A DNA stretch of 64,000 nt from Paraburkholderia phenazinium (GCF_900100735.1 NZ_FNCJ01000023.1:1-64000); one strand, 5' to 3'. Shown: positions 7,874 through 16,917, counted from the stretch's first letter. Translations and numbers: made by a program. Notes: generated from the letters alone by a model not told the origin.

Positions 7874-9175
7874 ATGACCCCGTCAGATGTTAAAGCCACG
7901 CTATCGTTCAGCGACAATTCGCCGAGCGTTGAAATGCCGATCTACAAGGGCACAATGGGCCCGGACGTGATCGACATCCGCAAACTGTACGGCCAGACCG
8001 GCAAGTTCACGTACGACCCGGGCTTTATGTCGACGGCGGCGTGTAACTCGGCCATCACCTACATCGACGGCGACAAGGGCGAGCTGCTGTATCGCGGCTA
8101 CCCGATCGACGATCTCGCGCAGAACGCGGACTTCCTCGAAACCTGCTATCTGCTGCTGAAGGGCGAACTGCCGAACCAGGCGCAGAAGAAGGAATTCGTC
8201 GACACCGTCACGAAGCACACGATGGTGCACGAGCAGATGCACTTCTTCTTCCGCGGCTTCCGTCGCGACGCGCACCCGATGGCGATTCTGGTGGCTGCAG
8301 TCGGCGCGCTGTCGGCGTTCTATCACGACTCGCTGGACATCAATAACCCGCGTCACCGTGACGTGTCGGCCATTCGCATGATCGCGAAGCTTCCGACGCT
8401 GGTGGCAATGGCGTACAAGTACAGCATCGGCCAGCCGTTTGCGTACCCGAAGAACGACCTGTCGTACAGCGCGAACTTCATGCACATGATGTTCTCGAAC
8501 CCGTGCGAAGAGTACAAGGTCAACGACGTGCTGGTGCGCGCACTCGACCGTATCCTGATCCTGCACGCGGACCACGAACAGAACGCCTCGACCTCGACGG
8601 TGCGTCTGGCAGGTTCGTCGGGCGCGAACCCGTTTGCGTGTATCGCAGCCGGTATCGCCTGCCTGTGGGGCCCGGCACACGGCGGCGCGAACGAAGCGGC
8701 GCTGAACATGCTGGAAGAGATCGGCTCGGTCGACAACATTCCTGAGTTCATCAAGCAGGTGAAGGACAAGAACTCGGGCGTGAAGCTGATGGGCTTCGGT
8801 CACCGCGTGTACAAGAACTACGACCCGCGTGCCAAGCTGATGCGCGAAACCTGCCACGAAGTGCTGGAAGAGCTGGGCCTGCACGACGACCCGCTGTTCA
8901 AGCTGGCCATGGCGCTGGAAAAGATCGCGCTGGAAGACGAGTACTTCGTGTCGCGCAAGCTGTACCCGAACGTCGACTTCTACTCGGGCATCGTGCAGCG
9001 CGCGCTGGGCATCCCGACCTCGATGTTCACGTGTATCTTCGCGATGGCGCGTACGGTCGGCTGGATTGCGCAATGGAACGAGATGATTGCCGATCCGGAA
9101 CAGAAGATTGGCCGTCCGCGTCAGCTGTTCGTTGGCGACACGCCGCGTGAAGCGAAGCCGCTGACGGCACGGTAA
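7874..9175 (+). CDS. gltA: citrate synthase, hexameric (type II)
   Basis: 433 residues. It condenses acetyl-CoA and oxaloacetate. The catalytic triad is readable as H269 (GPAHGGANEA), H310 (GFGHRVYKNYDPRAK) and D368 (NVDFYSG). The N-terminal extension (1-55) is typical of the NADH-sensitive Gram-negative enzyme. It is the last gene of the sdh-gltA set and is followed by a strong terminator. With prpC at the window start, the region holds two citrate-synthase-fold enzymes. Confidence 0.98.
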   Translation: MTPSDVKATLSFSDNSPSVEMPIYKGTMGPDVIDIRKLYGQTGKFTYDPGFMSTAACNSAITYIDGDKGELLYRGYPIDDLAQNADFLETCYLLLKGELPNQAQKKEFVDTVTKHTMVHEQMHFFFRGFRRDAHPMAILVAAVGALSAFYHDSLDINNPRHRDVSAIRMIAKLPTLVAMAYKYSIGQPFAYPKNDLSYSANFMHMMFSNPCEEYKVNDVLVRALDRILILHADHEQNASTSTVRLAGSSGANPFACIAAGIACLWGPAHGGANEAALNMLEEIGSVDNIPEFIKQVKDKNSGVKLMGFGHRVYKNYDPRAKLMRETCHEVLEELGLHDDPLFKLAMALEKIALEDEYFVSRKLYPNVDFYSGIVQRALGIPTSMFTCIFAMARTVGWIAQWNEMIADPEQKIGRPRQLFVGDTPREAKPLTAR

Positions 9176-9271
9176 GCGATTGCTGCTGGTGGTCGCACAG
9201 CGTATGGCGGTTTAGGCCGCCGTGGGTTGCGCGTAATACGCCAGCTGCGAACTGCACTGCGGTTAAGGAAG

Positions 9272-9303
9272 CGCCCCAACGGGTTGAGCGTTGGGGCGTT
9301 TTG
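9272..9303 (+). terminator. intrinsic terminator after gltA
   Basis: CGCCCCAAC (9272-9280) and GTTGGGGCG (9290-9298) form a perfect 9-bp stem with a 9-base loop, followed by TTTT. It ends the rightward sdh-gltA transcript, 27 bases before the convergent AraC gene ends. Confidence 0.85.
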
Positions 9304-9329
9304 CATTTGGGGCGGGGCGCGGCGGGGTT

Positions 9330-10376
9330 TTAGCCAGATTGCGCCTTGCTTCCTCGTGCCTCGATCGCCTGCTTTGCCCGTAGTTTTGGCTGCTCCAGTG
9401 AGGGCGGCCTCGTTTGCACGCCAGGTTGGATATCCGCCTGTGCCACATTCCCATGTGTCTCGAAGACGCGGCGATAAGCGCTCGGCGTCATCCCGCGTGC
9501 GGACAGAAACAGGCGGTTGAAATTGGCGAGATTGGGAATACCTGCTTTCGCGGCGATGACCGAAATCGGCCACGTCGTATCGGTGAGTTGTCGTGTGGCG
9601 TAACTGATTCGTAGGCGCGTTAGATGACGCCCGACGCTTTCGCCGACATGCCGCACGAAATGACGATGCAGTGAGCGTTCCGATAGGTTGGCGACTGCGC
9701 AGAGATCGGCGACACGCAGCGGCTCGTTGAAGCGCCGATCGAGCAGGTCGAGCACGCGATTCAGGCGTTCGGCCTCGGACGCGGTGCCGTCCGCCTCAGC
9801 GCCGGATCTTGGCTCTGAACCAGAACCACCTTCTCGCGATTCACCGCGCCGCGCGCTGTCCACATGCGCTGACGGTGACGCTAGCGGCGCTGCAAACGCC
9901 TCAGCCAGTTGCGGCAGGATCTCCAGCACGGTCGCAAGCCGCACACGTGGCTCAGGATCTAGCAGCGCGTGAACCTTTCCTCGTACCAACGCCGTTGAAT
10001 CCTCGCCGAAGCGCAGTCCCGGCGCGCCACGCCGCAAGAGCTTGCGTAGCGCCGCGAACTCAGGACAGCAATCGGCCATCCGCCGCACCCAGTCGCCGCT
10101 AAACCAGACCACGATCGCCACTTCTGGCTCGTTCGTATCGATCGGTTTAGTCGACGCCCACGTATGCGGCATATCCGGCGGCACCAGTACGAGATCGTCG
10201 CCGGCGTAGTCGGCGATATGGTCGCCAACGAACCGGCGGCCGCGGCTATTCATTGTCAGCGTCAGTTCGTATTCGGGGTGATGGTGCCATTCGAACGGAA
10301 TCTGCGCGATCTGGCGGTGATAGACCCGCACCGAGCAGCCGTCGGGGATCGTGACGCGTTCGTATTGGGGTTTCAT
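9330..10376 (-). CDS. AraC-family transcriptional regulator with cupin sensor domain
   Basis: 348 residues. The N-terminal cupin-like domain contains FEWHHHPEYELTL and a PPDMPHTW motif (about 28-72). After a low-complexity linker (about 165-200) comes the double HTH (LLDRRFNEPLRVADLCAVANLSERSLHRHFVRHVGESVGRHL ... NFNRLFLSARGMTPSAYRR, about 210-305), then a 40-residue tail rich in Gln, Lys and Arg. It diverges from the DUF1479 gene 218 bases away, its most likely target. Confidence 0.88.
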   Translation of the reverse strand: MKPQYERVTIPDGCSVRVYHRQIAQIPFEWHHHPEYELTLTMNSRGRRFVGDHIADYAGDDLVLVPPDMPHTWASTKPIDTNEPEVAIVVWFSGDWVRRMADCCPEFAALRKLLRRGAPGLRFGEDSTALVRGKVHALLDPEPRVRLATVLEILPQLAEAFAAPLASPSAHVDSARRGESREGGSGSEPRSGAEADGTASEAERLNRVLDLLDRRFNEPLRVADLCAVANLSERSLHRHFVRHVGESVGRHLTRLRISYATRQLTDTTWPISVIAAKAGIPNLANFNRLFLSARGMTPSAYRRVFETHGNVAQADIQPGVQTRPPSLEQPKLRAKQAIEARGSKAQSG

Positions 10377-10594
10377 GGCGAGCGCCCAGCCGCGGAAGGA
10401 TGGTACGGCGAATGTCTGAATTGTATCGATAGTTGGCGGGAAGGTATGCCTGGCAGAGGTCGAAACTGCCTAATCTACGGAAACTAGCTGCGCAAACAAA
10501 CGACCCGAAACACGCGCCCCGCACGCAAGAAGCCATCCGCCCGGAATGCAACCGCCCACGGGCCGTCATCGAAACATAACGGAGGAGACAAGCT

Positions 10595-11845
10595 ATGCCG
10601 CTGATGATCGACAACCTGCCCGAAGCGATCCGTACGACCAAACACGCGTTGCGGGCTGCATTGCCCAACTACGCGCAGGTATTTCGCGAGGTAGAGGACG
10701 CAATCCGGCAGCAGGTCGACGCAATCCACCGCGACCGCCATCGGGAGCGCGAGCCCATTCCCGTGTTCGACTACAAGTCGATCGTCTCTCACGACGTGGA
10801 CCCGCGCACCACTGAGCAGATCAAAACCCGCGGCGCGTGTGTCGTGCGGCAGGTATTCGATCCTGCTCAGGCGACTGACTGGAATGACGAAATCGCGCAC
10901 TACGTGGAGGCTAACCGTCTCGACGAAAAGCTCGCCCATCGCGCCGAAGACAAGTATTTCGGCACCTTGTCTTCAAGCAAGCCGCAAATTTACGGCGTGT
11001 ACTGGTCGAAGCCGCAGGTCGCCGCGCGACAATCCGAACAACTAACCAATACGCGAGTGTTTCTGAACCGCCTGTGGCGCGCAGAAAGCGAAGGCCGCCA
11101 GCGTTTCGATCCGGAGCGGGTGCCGGTCTACGCGGACCGTATTCGCCGTCGCCCGCCTGGTTCGGAATCGCTGGGTCTTTCGCCGCACGTCGACGGCGGT
11201 TCGGTCGAGCGCTGGCTCGATCCGAATTTCCGCCAGGTGTACCGGCATGTACTGTCGGGCAACTGGCGCGCGTACGATCCCTTCGACGCCGCGTTTCGTC
11301 CTGAAGTGCAGGAGATTCCCTCGCCTGCTGTGTGCTCTATGTTTCGCACCTTCCAGGGCTGGACTGCACTGACCCCGCAAGGTCCCGGCGATGGTACGCT
11401 GCAGTTGATCCCTATCGTGAATGCCATGGCCTACGTTGTGCTGCGCGCGCTGCAAGACGACGTTCCAGACGACGAACTGTGCGGCGCGCAACCGGCACGC
11501 GCGTTGTCGATCAAACCTGAATGGCATAGCGTGCTTCTCGACGCGGTGACGCCAATCCCGCACATGCTGCCCGGTGACGCGGTGTTCTGGCACAGCGATG
11601 TCGTGCATTCGGTGGAAGACGTGCATCGCGGCAGCGGCTACAGCAACGTGATGTACATCGCGTCGGCGCCGTGGTGCGCAAAGAACGAAGCGTATCTGCG
11701 GCAGCAGTTGCCGAGCTTTCTGCGCGGTGAGAGCCCACCCGATTTTCCCGCGGATCACTTCGAAACCGACTTCGTGGGTCGCGCGCAGGAGAGTGATTTG
11801 ACGGCACTCGGTCGCGCTCAAATGGGCCTCGATTTGCTGCGTTGA
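10595..11845 (+). CDS. DUF1479 (YbiU-like) putative Fe(II)/2-oxoglutarate oxygenase
   Basis: 416 residues, full length for DUF1479. The motif SPHVDGGSVERW (His-X-Asp) and a distal FWHSDVVHSVEDVHRGSGYSN (His plus Arg) have the spacing of the 2-oxoglutarate dioxygenase facial triad, as inferred for the YbiU family. The substrate is unknown. GGAGGAG lies 7-13 bases before the ATG. It is divergent from an AraC regulator with a sugar-type cupin domain, so inducible expression is likely. Confidence 0.8.
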   Translation: MPLMIDNLPEAIRTTKHALRAALPNYAQVFREVEDAIRQQVDAIHRDRHREREPIPVFDYKSIVSHDVDPRTTEQIKTRGACVVRQVFDPAQATDWNDEIAHYVEANRLDEKLAHRAEDKYFGTLSSSKPQIYGVYWSKPQVAARQSEQLTNTRVFLNRLWRAESEGRQRFDPERVPVYADRIRRRPPGSESLGLSPHVDGGSVERWLDPNFRQVYRHVLSGNWRAYDPFDAAFRPEVQEIPSPAVCSMFRTFQGWTALTPQGPGDGTLQLIPIVNAMAYVVLRALQDDVPDDELCGAQPARALSIKPEWHSVLLDAVTPIPHMLPGDAVFWHSDVVHSVEDVHRGSGYSNVMYIASAPWCAKNEAYLRQQLPSFLRGESPPDFPADHFETDFVGRAQESDLTALGRAQMGLDLLR

Positions 11846-11864
11846 TTTTATTCAGTCGCTCAGA

Positions 11865-11900
11865 ACGGCACACATGGGACCAACGGGCCATGTGTGCCGT
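11865..11900. other. perfect 13-bp inverted repeat downstream of the DUF1479 gene
   Basis: ACGGCACACATGG (11865-11877) and CCATGTGTGCCGT (11888-11900) flank a 10-base loop, 20 bases after the stop codon. No T-run follows on either strand, so it may be a Rho-assisted 3' end or an operator. The remaining ~215 bases before leuC hold no ORF I can support. Confidence 0.6.
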
Positions 11901-12116
11901 CTGTCGTCCATTAGACCGCAATAAACGCACCATGCTCGCAGCCTTGGTTACCCAACTTGCATTTGCCGGGTGCCTCCGATACAGGTATCGCCACTACCAC
12001 CCAACTCCCTGTTTTTTATCGGTTTTTCCTTGAATCGATGGGCCAAATCGCGGATCAGCGTGGCATAATCAATCGCACACACAGCTTGCCCGCAGCTATC
12101 ACTACCCCCGCATACC

Positions 12117-13526
12117 ATGGCACAGACTCTCTACGACAAATTGTGGAACACGCACGTGGTCCACACGGAAGAAGACGGTACGACGATTCTTTATATCGAC
12201 CGTCACCTGCTGCACGAAGTCACCAGCCCGCAAGCCTTCGAAGGCCTGAAGCTGGCTGAGCGTCCGGTGTGGCGCATCAGCGCAAATCTGGCGGTGTCCG
12301 ACCACAACGTGCCCACCACGGACCGTAGCCATGGCATCGCTGATCCGGTGTCGAAGCTGCAAGTCGACACGCTCGATTCGAACTGCGATTCCTACGGTAT
12401 CACGCAGTTCAAGATGAACGACCTGCGCCAAGGCATCGTGCACATCATCGGGCCGGAGCAGGGCGCCACGCTGCCGGGTATGACGATCGTCTGCGGCGAC
12501 TCGCACACGTCTACGCACGGCGCGTTCGGTGCGCTGGCGCATGGCATCGGCACCTCGGAAGTCGAGCATGTGCTGGCTACGCAAACGCTCTTGCAGAAGA
12601 AGAGCAAGAACATGCTGGTGAAGGTCGAAGGCCAACTGCCGCGCGGCTGTACCGCGAAAGATATTGTGCTCGCCATCATCGGCAAGATCGGCACGGCAGG
12701 CGGCACGGGCTACGCCATCGAGTTCGGCGGTTCGACGATCCGCGCGCTGACCATGGAAGGCCGCATGACCGTCTGCAACATGGCGATCGAAGCGGGCGCA
12801 CGCGCCGGCATGGTCGCCGTGGACGACACCACGATCGAATACCTGAAGGGCCGTCCGTTCTCGCCGGAAGGCGTCGAGTGGGAGCACGCGGTCGAATACT
12901 GGAAGCAGTTCAAGTCGGACGACGGCGCGCAGTTCGACCGCGTCGTCGAACTGAATGCTGCGGAAATCGTGCCGCAAGTCACGTGGGGCACGTCGCCGGA
13001 AATGGTGACCGCAATCGACGGCCGCGTGCCGGACCCGGAACGCGAGAAAGATCCGGTCAAGCGCGACGCGATGGAACGCGCGCTCAAGTACATGGCGCTC
13101 GAACCGAACTTGCCGATCGAATCGATCAAGCCGGACAAGATTTTCATCGGCTCGTGCACCAACGCTCGTATCGAAGACCTGCGCGCAGCAGCGTACGTCG
13201 TGCGCAAGCTGGGCCGCCGCGTGGCGCCGAATATCCGTCTCGCGATGGTCGTGCCGGGCTCTGGTCTGGTGAAGGCGCAAGCCGAGCGTGAAGGTCTGGA
13301 CAAGGTCTTCACCGACGCAGGTTTCGAATGGCGCGAGCCGGGCTGCTCGATGTGCCTCGCCATGAACGCCGACCGGCTGGATCCGGGCGAGCGTTGCGCG
13401 TCGACCTCGAACCGTAACTTCGAAGGCCGTCAGGGCGCGGGTGGCCGTACCCACCTCGTGAGCCCGGCCATGGCGGCTGCGGCGGCCATCGAAGGTCACT
13501 TCGTCGATATTCGCAAGCTCGGCTAA
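12117..13526 (+). CDS. leuC: 3-isopropylmalate dehydratase large subunit
   Basis: 469 residues of the aconitase superfamily, isomerising 2- to 3-isopropylmalate in leucine synthesis with LeuD. The [4Fe-4S] ligands are C347 (IGSCTNARIEDL), C410 and C413 (GCSMCLAMN). VCGDSHTSTHGAFGALAHGIGTSEVE-type substrate residues are at 126-150. First gene of leuC-leuD-leuB. The ATG at 12117 is the only plausible start at family length. Confidence 0.98.
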   Translation: MAQTLYDKLWNTHVVHTEEDGTTILYIDRHLLHEVTSPQAFEGLKLAERPVWRISANLAVSDHNVPTTDRSHGIADPVSKLQVDTLDSNCDSYGITQFKMNDLRQGIVHIIGPEQGATLPGMTIVCGDSHTSTHGAFGALAHGIGTSEVEHVLATQTLLQKKSKNMLVKVEGQLPRGCTAKDIVLAIIGKIGTAGGTGYAIEFGGSTIRALTMEGRMTVCNMAIEAGARAGMVAVDDTTIEYLKGRPFSPEGVEWEHAVEYWKQFKSDDGAQFDRVVELNAAEIVPQVTWGTSPEMVTAIDGRVPDPEREKDPVKRDAMERALKYMALEPNLPIESIKPDKIFIGSCTNARIEDLRAAAYVVRKLGRRVAPNIRLAMVVPGSGLVKAQAEREGLDKVFTDAGFEWREPGCSMCLAMNADRLDPGERCASTSNRNFEGRQGAGGRTHLVSPAMAAAAAIEGHFVDIRKLG

Positions 13527-13551
13527 GCCGGCGCGATCCTGTTTCGATTCC

Positions 13552-13584
13552 ACCGGCGGCGCACCTCGTGTCGCAGCCGCCGGT
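13552..13584 (+). other. hairpin between leuC and leuD
   Basis: ACCGGCGGC (13552-13560) and GCCGCCGGT (13576-13584) give a 9-bp GC-rich stem with a 15-base loop. It is followed by CTTTACT rather than a T-run, so it may slow RNA decay or ribosomes between the two cistrons rather than terminate. Confidence 0.45.
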
Positions 13585-13608
13585 CTTTACTCTGGTGGGT
13601 GATGGGCC

Positions 13609-14259
13609 ATGGATAAATTCATCGTACATACCGGCGTCGTGGCGCCGCTCGATCGCGAGAACGTCGACACGGACGCGATCATTCCGAAGCAGTTCCTGAA
13701 GTCGATCAAGCGCACGGGTTTCGGTCCGAATGCGTTCGACGAATGGCGTTACCTCGACCACGGCGAGCCGGGTCAGGACAACTCGAAGCGTCCGCTGAAT
13801 CCGGACTTCGTGCTGAATCAGCTGCGCTATCAAGGCGCGTCGATCCTGTTGGCGCGCAAGAACTTCGGCTGCGGCAGCTCGCGTGAGCACGCACCGTGGG
13901 CGCTGCAGCAATATGGCTTCCGCGCGATCATCGCACCGAGCTTCGCCGACATCTTCTACAACAACTGCTTCAAGAACGGCCTGCTGCCGATCGTGCTGAC
14001 CGAGCAACAAGTCGATCACCTGTTCAACGAAACCTATGCGTTCAACGGCTTTGAGTTGACCATCGACCTCGAAGCGCAGGTTGTCCGCGTGGGCGCTGGC
14101 ACTGAGTATCCGTTCGAAGTTGCAGGCTTCCGTAAGTACTGCCTGCTGAACGGCTTCGACGATATCGGCCTCACGCTGCGTCACGCCGACAAGATTCGTC
14201 AGTTCGAAGCAGAGCGTCTGACGAAGCAGCCGTGGCTCAACCACCGCATCGTCGGCTAA
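13609..14259 (+). CDS. leuD: 3-isopropylmalate dehydratase small subunit
   Basis: 216 residues forming the swivel domain that completes the LeuC active site. The conserved loop NFGCGSSREHAPWAL and the PLD.ENVDTDAIIPKQFL start are intact. It starts 82 bases after leuC; no entericidin-type gene, which some Burkholderiales carry here, is present in the gap. Confidence 0.98.
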   Translation: MDKFIVHTGVVAPLDRENVDTDAIIPKQFLKSIKRTGFGPNAFDEWRYLDHGEPGQDNSKRPLNPDFVLNQLRYQGASILLARKNFGCGSSREHAPWALQQYGFRAIIAPSFADIFYNNCFKNGLLPIVLTEQQVDHLFNETYAFNGFELTIDLEAQVVRVGAGTEYPFEVAGFRKYCLLNGFDDIGLTLRHADKIRQFEAERLTKQPWLNHRIVG

Positions 14260-14326
14260 GCGCGCATTGTTGGTGTTGTTGCTTTTACGTTCCCAGGTCT
14301 AAAAGAAAACAATCAAGGAAATTCGC

Positions 14327-15394
14327 ATGAAGATCGCAGTGTTGCCCGGCGACGGCATCGGTCCGGAAATCATCAAGGAAGCCATCAAGGTTTTGAACGT
14401 GCTCGGCGAGAAATTCGAGCTTGAAGAGGCGCCGGTCGGTGGCGCGGGTTACGAAGCCAAGGGCCACCCGCTGCCCGATTCGACGCTCGCACTGGCGAAG
14501 GAAGCCGATGCCATCCTGTTCGGCGCCGTAGGCGACTGGAAGTACGACTCGCTCGAGCGCGCGCTGCGCCCGGAGCAGGCCATTCTGGGTCTGCGTAAGC
14601 ATCTGCAACTGTTCGCAAACTTCCGTCCGGCGATCTGCTATCCGCAACTGACGGCTGCATCTTCACTGAGGCCGGAAATCGTTTCGGGCCTCGACATCCT
14701 GATCGTGCGCGAATTGAACGGCGACATCTACTTTGGCCAGCCGCGCGGCGTGCGCGAGGCACCGGACGGTCTGTTTGCCGGTTCGAAGGAAGGCTTCGAC
14801 ACGATGCGCTATTCGGAACCGGAAGTGCGCCGGATCGCGCACGTCGCGTTCCAGGCGGCGCAAAAGCGCAGCAAGAAGGTGACCTCGGTCGACAAGGCCA
14901 ACGTGCTCGAAACCTCGCAGTTCTGGCGCGACATCATGATCGATGTGTCGAAGGAATACGCGGACGTCGAGCTGTCGCACATGTACGTCGACAACGCGGC
15001 CATGCAGTTGGTGAAGGCGCCGAAGGCGTTCGACGTCGTCGTCACCGGCAACATGTTCGGCGACATCCTCTCCGACCAGGCCGCCATGCTGACGGGTTCG
15101 ATCGGCATGCTGCCGTCGGCTTCGCTCGACAAGAACAACAAGGGTCTGTACGAGCCGTCGCACGGTTCGGCGCCGGATATCGCCGGCAAGGGCGTGGCCA
15201 ATCCGCTGGCCACCATCCTGTCCGCCGCGATGATGCTGCGCTATTCGCTGAACAAGGCAGAGCAGGCTGACCGCATCGAAGCGGCAGTCAAGAAGGTGCT
15301 GGAGCAAGGCTACCGGACCGGAGACATCCTGACGCCGGGTTGCCAGCAGGTCGGCACAGTGGCGATGGGCGATGCCGTCGTTGCAGCGCTTTAA
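14327..15394 (+). CDS. leuB: 3-isopropylmalate dehydrogenase
   Basis: 355 residues. NAD-dependent oxidative decarboxylation of 3-isopropylmalate. Landmarks are LPGDGIGPEI at the N-terminus, the substrate arginines in RALRPEQAILGLRKHL, the Lys of TSVDKANVLETSQFWR, and the metal-binding NMFGDILSDQAAMLTGS. AAGGAA precedes the ATG by 7 bases. Confidence 0.98.
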   Translation: MKIAVLPGDGIGPEIIKEAIKVLNVLGEKFELEEAPVGGAGYEAKGHPLPDSTLALAKEADAILFGAVGDWKYDSLERALRPEQAILGLRKHLQLFANFRPAICYPQLTAASSLRPEIVSGLDILIVRELNGDIYFGQPRGVREAPDGLFAGSKEGFDTMRYSEPEVRRIAHVAFQAAQKRSKKVTSVDKANVLETSQFWRDIMIDVSKEYADVELSHMYVDNAAMQLVKAPKAFDVVVTGNMFGDILSDQAAMLTGSIGMLPSASLDKNNKGLYEPSHGSAPDIAGKGVANPLATILSAAMMLRYSLNKAEQADRIEAAVKKVLEQGYRTGDILTPGCQQVGTVAMGDAVVAAL

Positions 15395-15416
15395 GCTTGT
15401 TACGGTTGTGTTGTCA

Positions 15417-15442
15417 AAGCGCCGCGAAATTTCGCGGCGCTT
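15417..15442. terminator. 26-base perfect palindrome downstream of leuB
   Basis: A fully self-complementary GC-rich stretch centred between 15429 and 15430, with arms AAGCGCCGCGAAA and its complement. As RNA it makes a very stable stem 22 bases after the leuB stop. It is followed by TTAGTTAGTT, only a weak U-tract, so I call it a probable leuB terminator. Confidence 0.6.
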
Positions 15443-15464
15443 AGTTAGTTCAACGGGTAGTCAA

Positions 15465-15497
15465 GCGCGAATGGGCCGCAATCCAGCCCATTCGCGC
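15465..15497. other. second perfect inverted repeat in the leuB-asd gap
   Basis: GCGCGAATGGGC (15465-15476) and GCCCATTCGCGC (15486-15497) flank a 9-base loop. It is followed by GCAAAAA on this strand and no T-run on the other. It could be the 3' part of a tandem terminator or a structured leader element. Confidence 0.5.
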
Positions 15498-15550
15498 GCA
15501 AAAATGGCCAATCAGGCCGCCCAAATCCGGTTTTCGTGTAGACTGTAACG

Positions 15551-15679
15551 ATGGCGAAGATTCCTCAGATCACCTCGATTTCGAACCACCACGGCAAAAC
15601 GGCCCGTGTGGTTGAACTCGCCATTACCATCAAAACGCTCGTTAAATCGATTACCCCGAAAACGATCACGATTCGCTGA
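15551..15679 (+). CDS. 42-residue Thr/Ile-rich ORF, candidate leader peptide of asd
   Basis: ATG at 15551, TGA at 15677-15679. Of 42 residues, 7 are Thr and 8 Ile; the last ten are ITPKTITIR-like in composition, recalling the E. coli thrL leader. asd makes the precursor of Thr, Ile, Met and Lys, so an attenuator is a reasonable idea. There is no SD; a TAGACT at 15539-15544 would, as a -10 box, put the start site at the ATG (leaderless). It could instead be an ordinary small protein or chance. Confidence 0.45.
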   Translation: MAKIPQITSISNHHGKTARVVELAITIKTLVKSITPKTITIR

Positions 15680-15689
15680 TCGTCCGTCG

Positions 15690-15739
15690 TGCCCGCCCAT
15701 CTTCCCCGCGCGGTCACTGCGGGCAAAGATGCGGGGAAG
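15690..15739 (+). promoter_or_regulatory. mutually exclusive hairpins between the small ORF and asd
   Basis: Four segments: A TGCCCGC (15690-15696), B CTTCCCCGC (15701-15709), A' GCGGGCA (15719-15725), B' GCGGGGAAG (15731-15739). A pairs perfectly with A' and B with B', but the pairings interleave. A third fold, 15698-15703 with 15727-15732 enclosing CCCGC/GCGGG, competes with both. The asd SD (GAAGGG, 15749-15754) lies 10 bases on. There is no T-run, so control would be translational or Rho-linked. Confidence 0.4.
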
Positions 15740-15762
15740 CCTCCACTCGAAGGGTAAGTGTC

Positions 15763-16884
15763 ATGAACGTAGGTCTCGTAGGTTGGCGCGGCATGGTCGG
15801 CAGCGTCCTGATGCAACGTATGCAACAGGAAGGCGATTTCGATCTGATCGAACCGGTGTTTTTCAGCACCAGCAACGCAGGTGGCAACGCGCCGTCGTTC
15901 GCTAAAAACGAGACCAAGCTCAAAGACGCGTCGAGCATCGACGACCTGAAGAAGTGCGACGCCATCATCTCCTGCCAGGGCGGCGACTACACCAATGACG
16001 TGTTCCCGAAGCTGCGCGCAGCCGGCTGGAACGGTTACTGGATCGACGCGGCTTCGTCGCTGCGCATGAAGGATGACGCGGTCATCATTCTCGATCCGGT
16101 CAACCTCGACGTGATCAAGAACGCGCTCGTTAAGGGTCAGAAGAATTTTATCGGCGGCAATTGCACGGTCAGCCTGATGCTGATGGCGCTGGGCGGCCTG
16201 TTCCGCGAAAACCTCGTCGACTGGATGACGGCCATGACGTATCAGGCCGCATCGGGCGCGGGTGCGCAAAACATGCGCGAACTGCTGCAACAGATGGGCA
16301 CACTCAACGCGTCGGTGAAGGACGAGCTTGCCAATCCGTCGTCGGCCATTCTCGACATCGACCGCCGTGTGCTGGCCGCAATGAACAGCGACAGCATGCC
16401 GACCGAACACTTCGGCGTACCGCTCGCCGGCTCGCTGATTCCGTGGATCGACAAGGATCTCGGCAACGGCATGTCGAAGGAAGAGTGGAAGGGCGGCGCG
16501 GAAACCAACAAGATCCTCGGCAAGCCGGCCGTGGGCACGCCGGGTTCGATCCCGGTGGACGGCCTGTGCGTGCGGATCGGCGCCATGCGCTGCCATTCGC
16601 AGGCTTTGACGATCAAGCTGAACAAGGATGTGCCGCTCGACGAGATCGATGGCATCCTCGCTTCGGCCAACGATTGGGTCAAGGTCGTGCCGAACGAGCG
16701 CGAAGCGTCGATCCGCGATCTGTCGCCGGCGGTGGTGACGGGCACGCTGTCGGTGCCGGTGGGACGCCTGCGCAAGCTGGCGATGGGCGGTGAATACCTG
16801 TCGGCTTTCACGGTCGGCGACCAGTTGCTGTGGGGCGCTGCGGAGCCGCTGCGTCGGATGCTGCGCATTCTGCTCGACAAGTAA
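15763..16884 (+). CDS. asd: aspartate-semialdehyde dehydrogenase
   Basis: 373 residues. NADPH-dependent reduction of aspartyl phosphate, the branch point to Lys, Met, Thr and Ile. The N-terminal GLVGWRGMVGSVLMQRM binds NADP; the nucleophile is C134 in GGNCTVSLMLMALGGLF; RIGAMRCHSQALTIKL carries the later active-site His. GAAGGG precedes the ATG by 8 bases. It is separated from leuB by a 368-base structured leader and followed by a terminator, so it is probably its own transcription unit. Confidence 0.97.
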   Translation: MNVGLVGWRGMVGSVLMQRMQQEGDFDLIEPVFFSTSNAGGNAPSFAKNETKLKDASSIDDLKKCDAIISCQGGDYTNDVFPKLRAAGWNGYWIDAASSLRMKDDAVIILDPVNLDVIKNALVKGQKNFIGGNCTVSLMLMALGGLFRENLVDWMTAMTYQAASGAGAQNMRELLQQMGTLNASVKDELANPSSAILDIDRRVLAAMNSDSMPTEHFGVPLAGSLIPWIDKDLGNGMSKEEWKGGAETNKILGKPAVGTPGSIPVDGLCVRIGAMRCHSQALTIKLNKDVPLDEIDGILASANDWVKVVPNEREASIRDLSPAVVTGTLSVPVGRLRKLAMGGEYLSAFTVGDQLLWGAAEPLRRMLRILLDK

Positions 16885-16917
16885 AGTAAACTACGCGCCT
16901 ACGACGCGTAAAAACTC

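Noticed and set aside
12102..13553. 483-codon open frame antisense to leuC
   Set aside because: Same shadow effect; leuC is complete with all three cluster cysteines.
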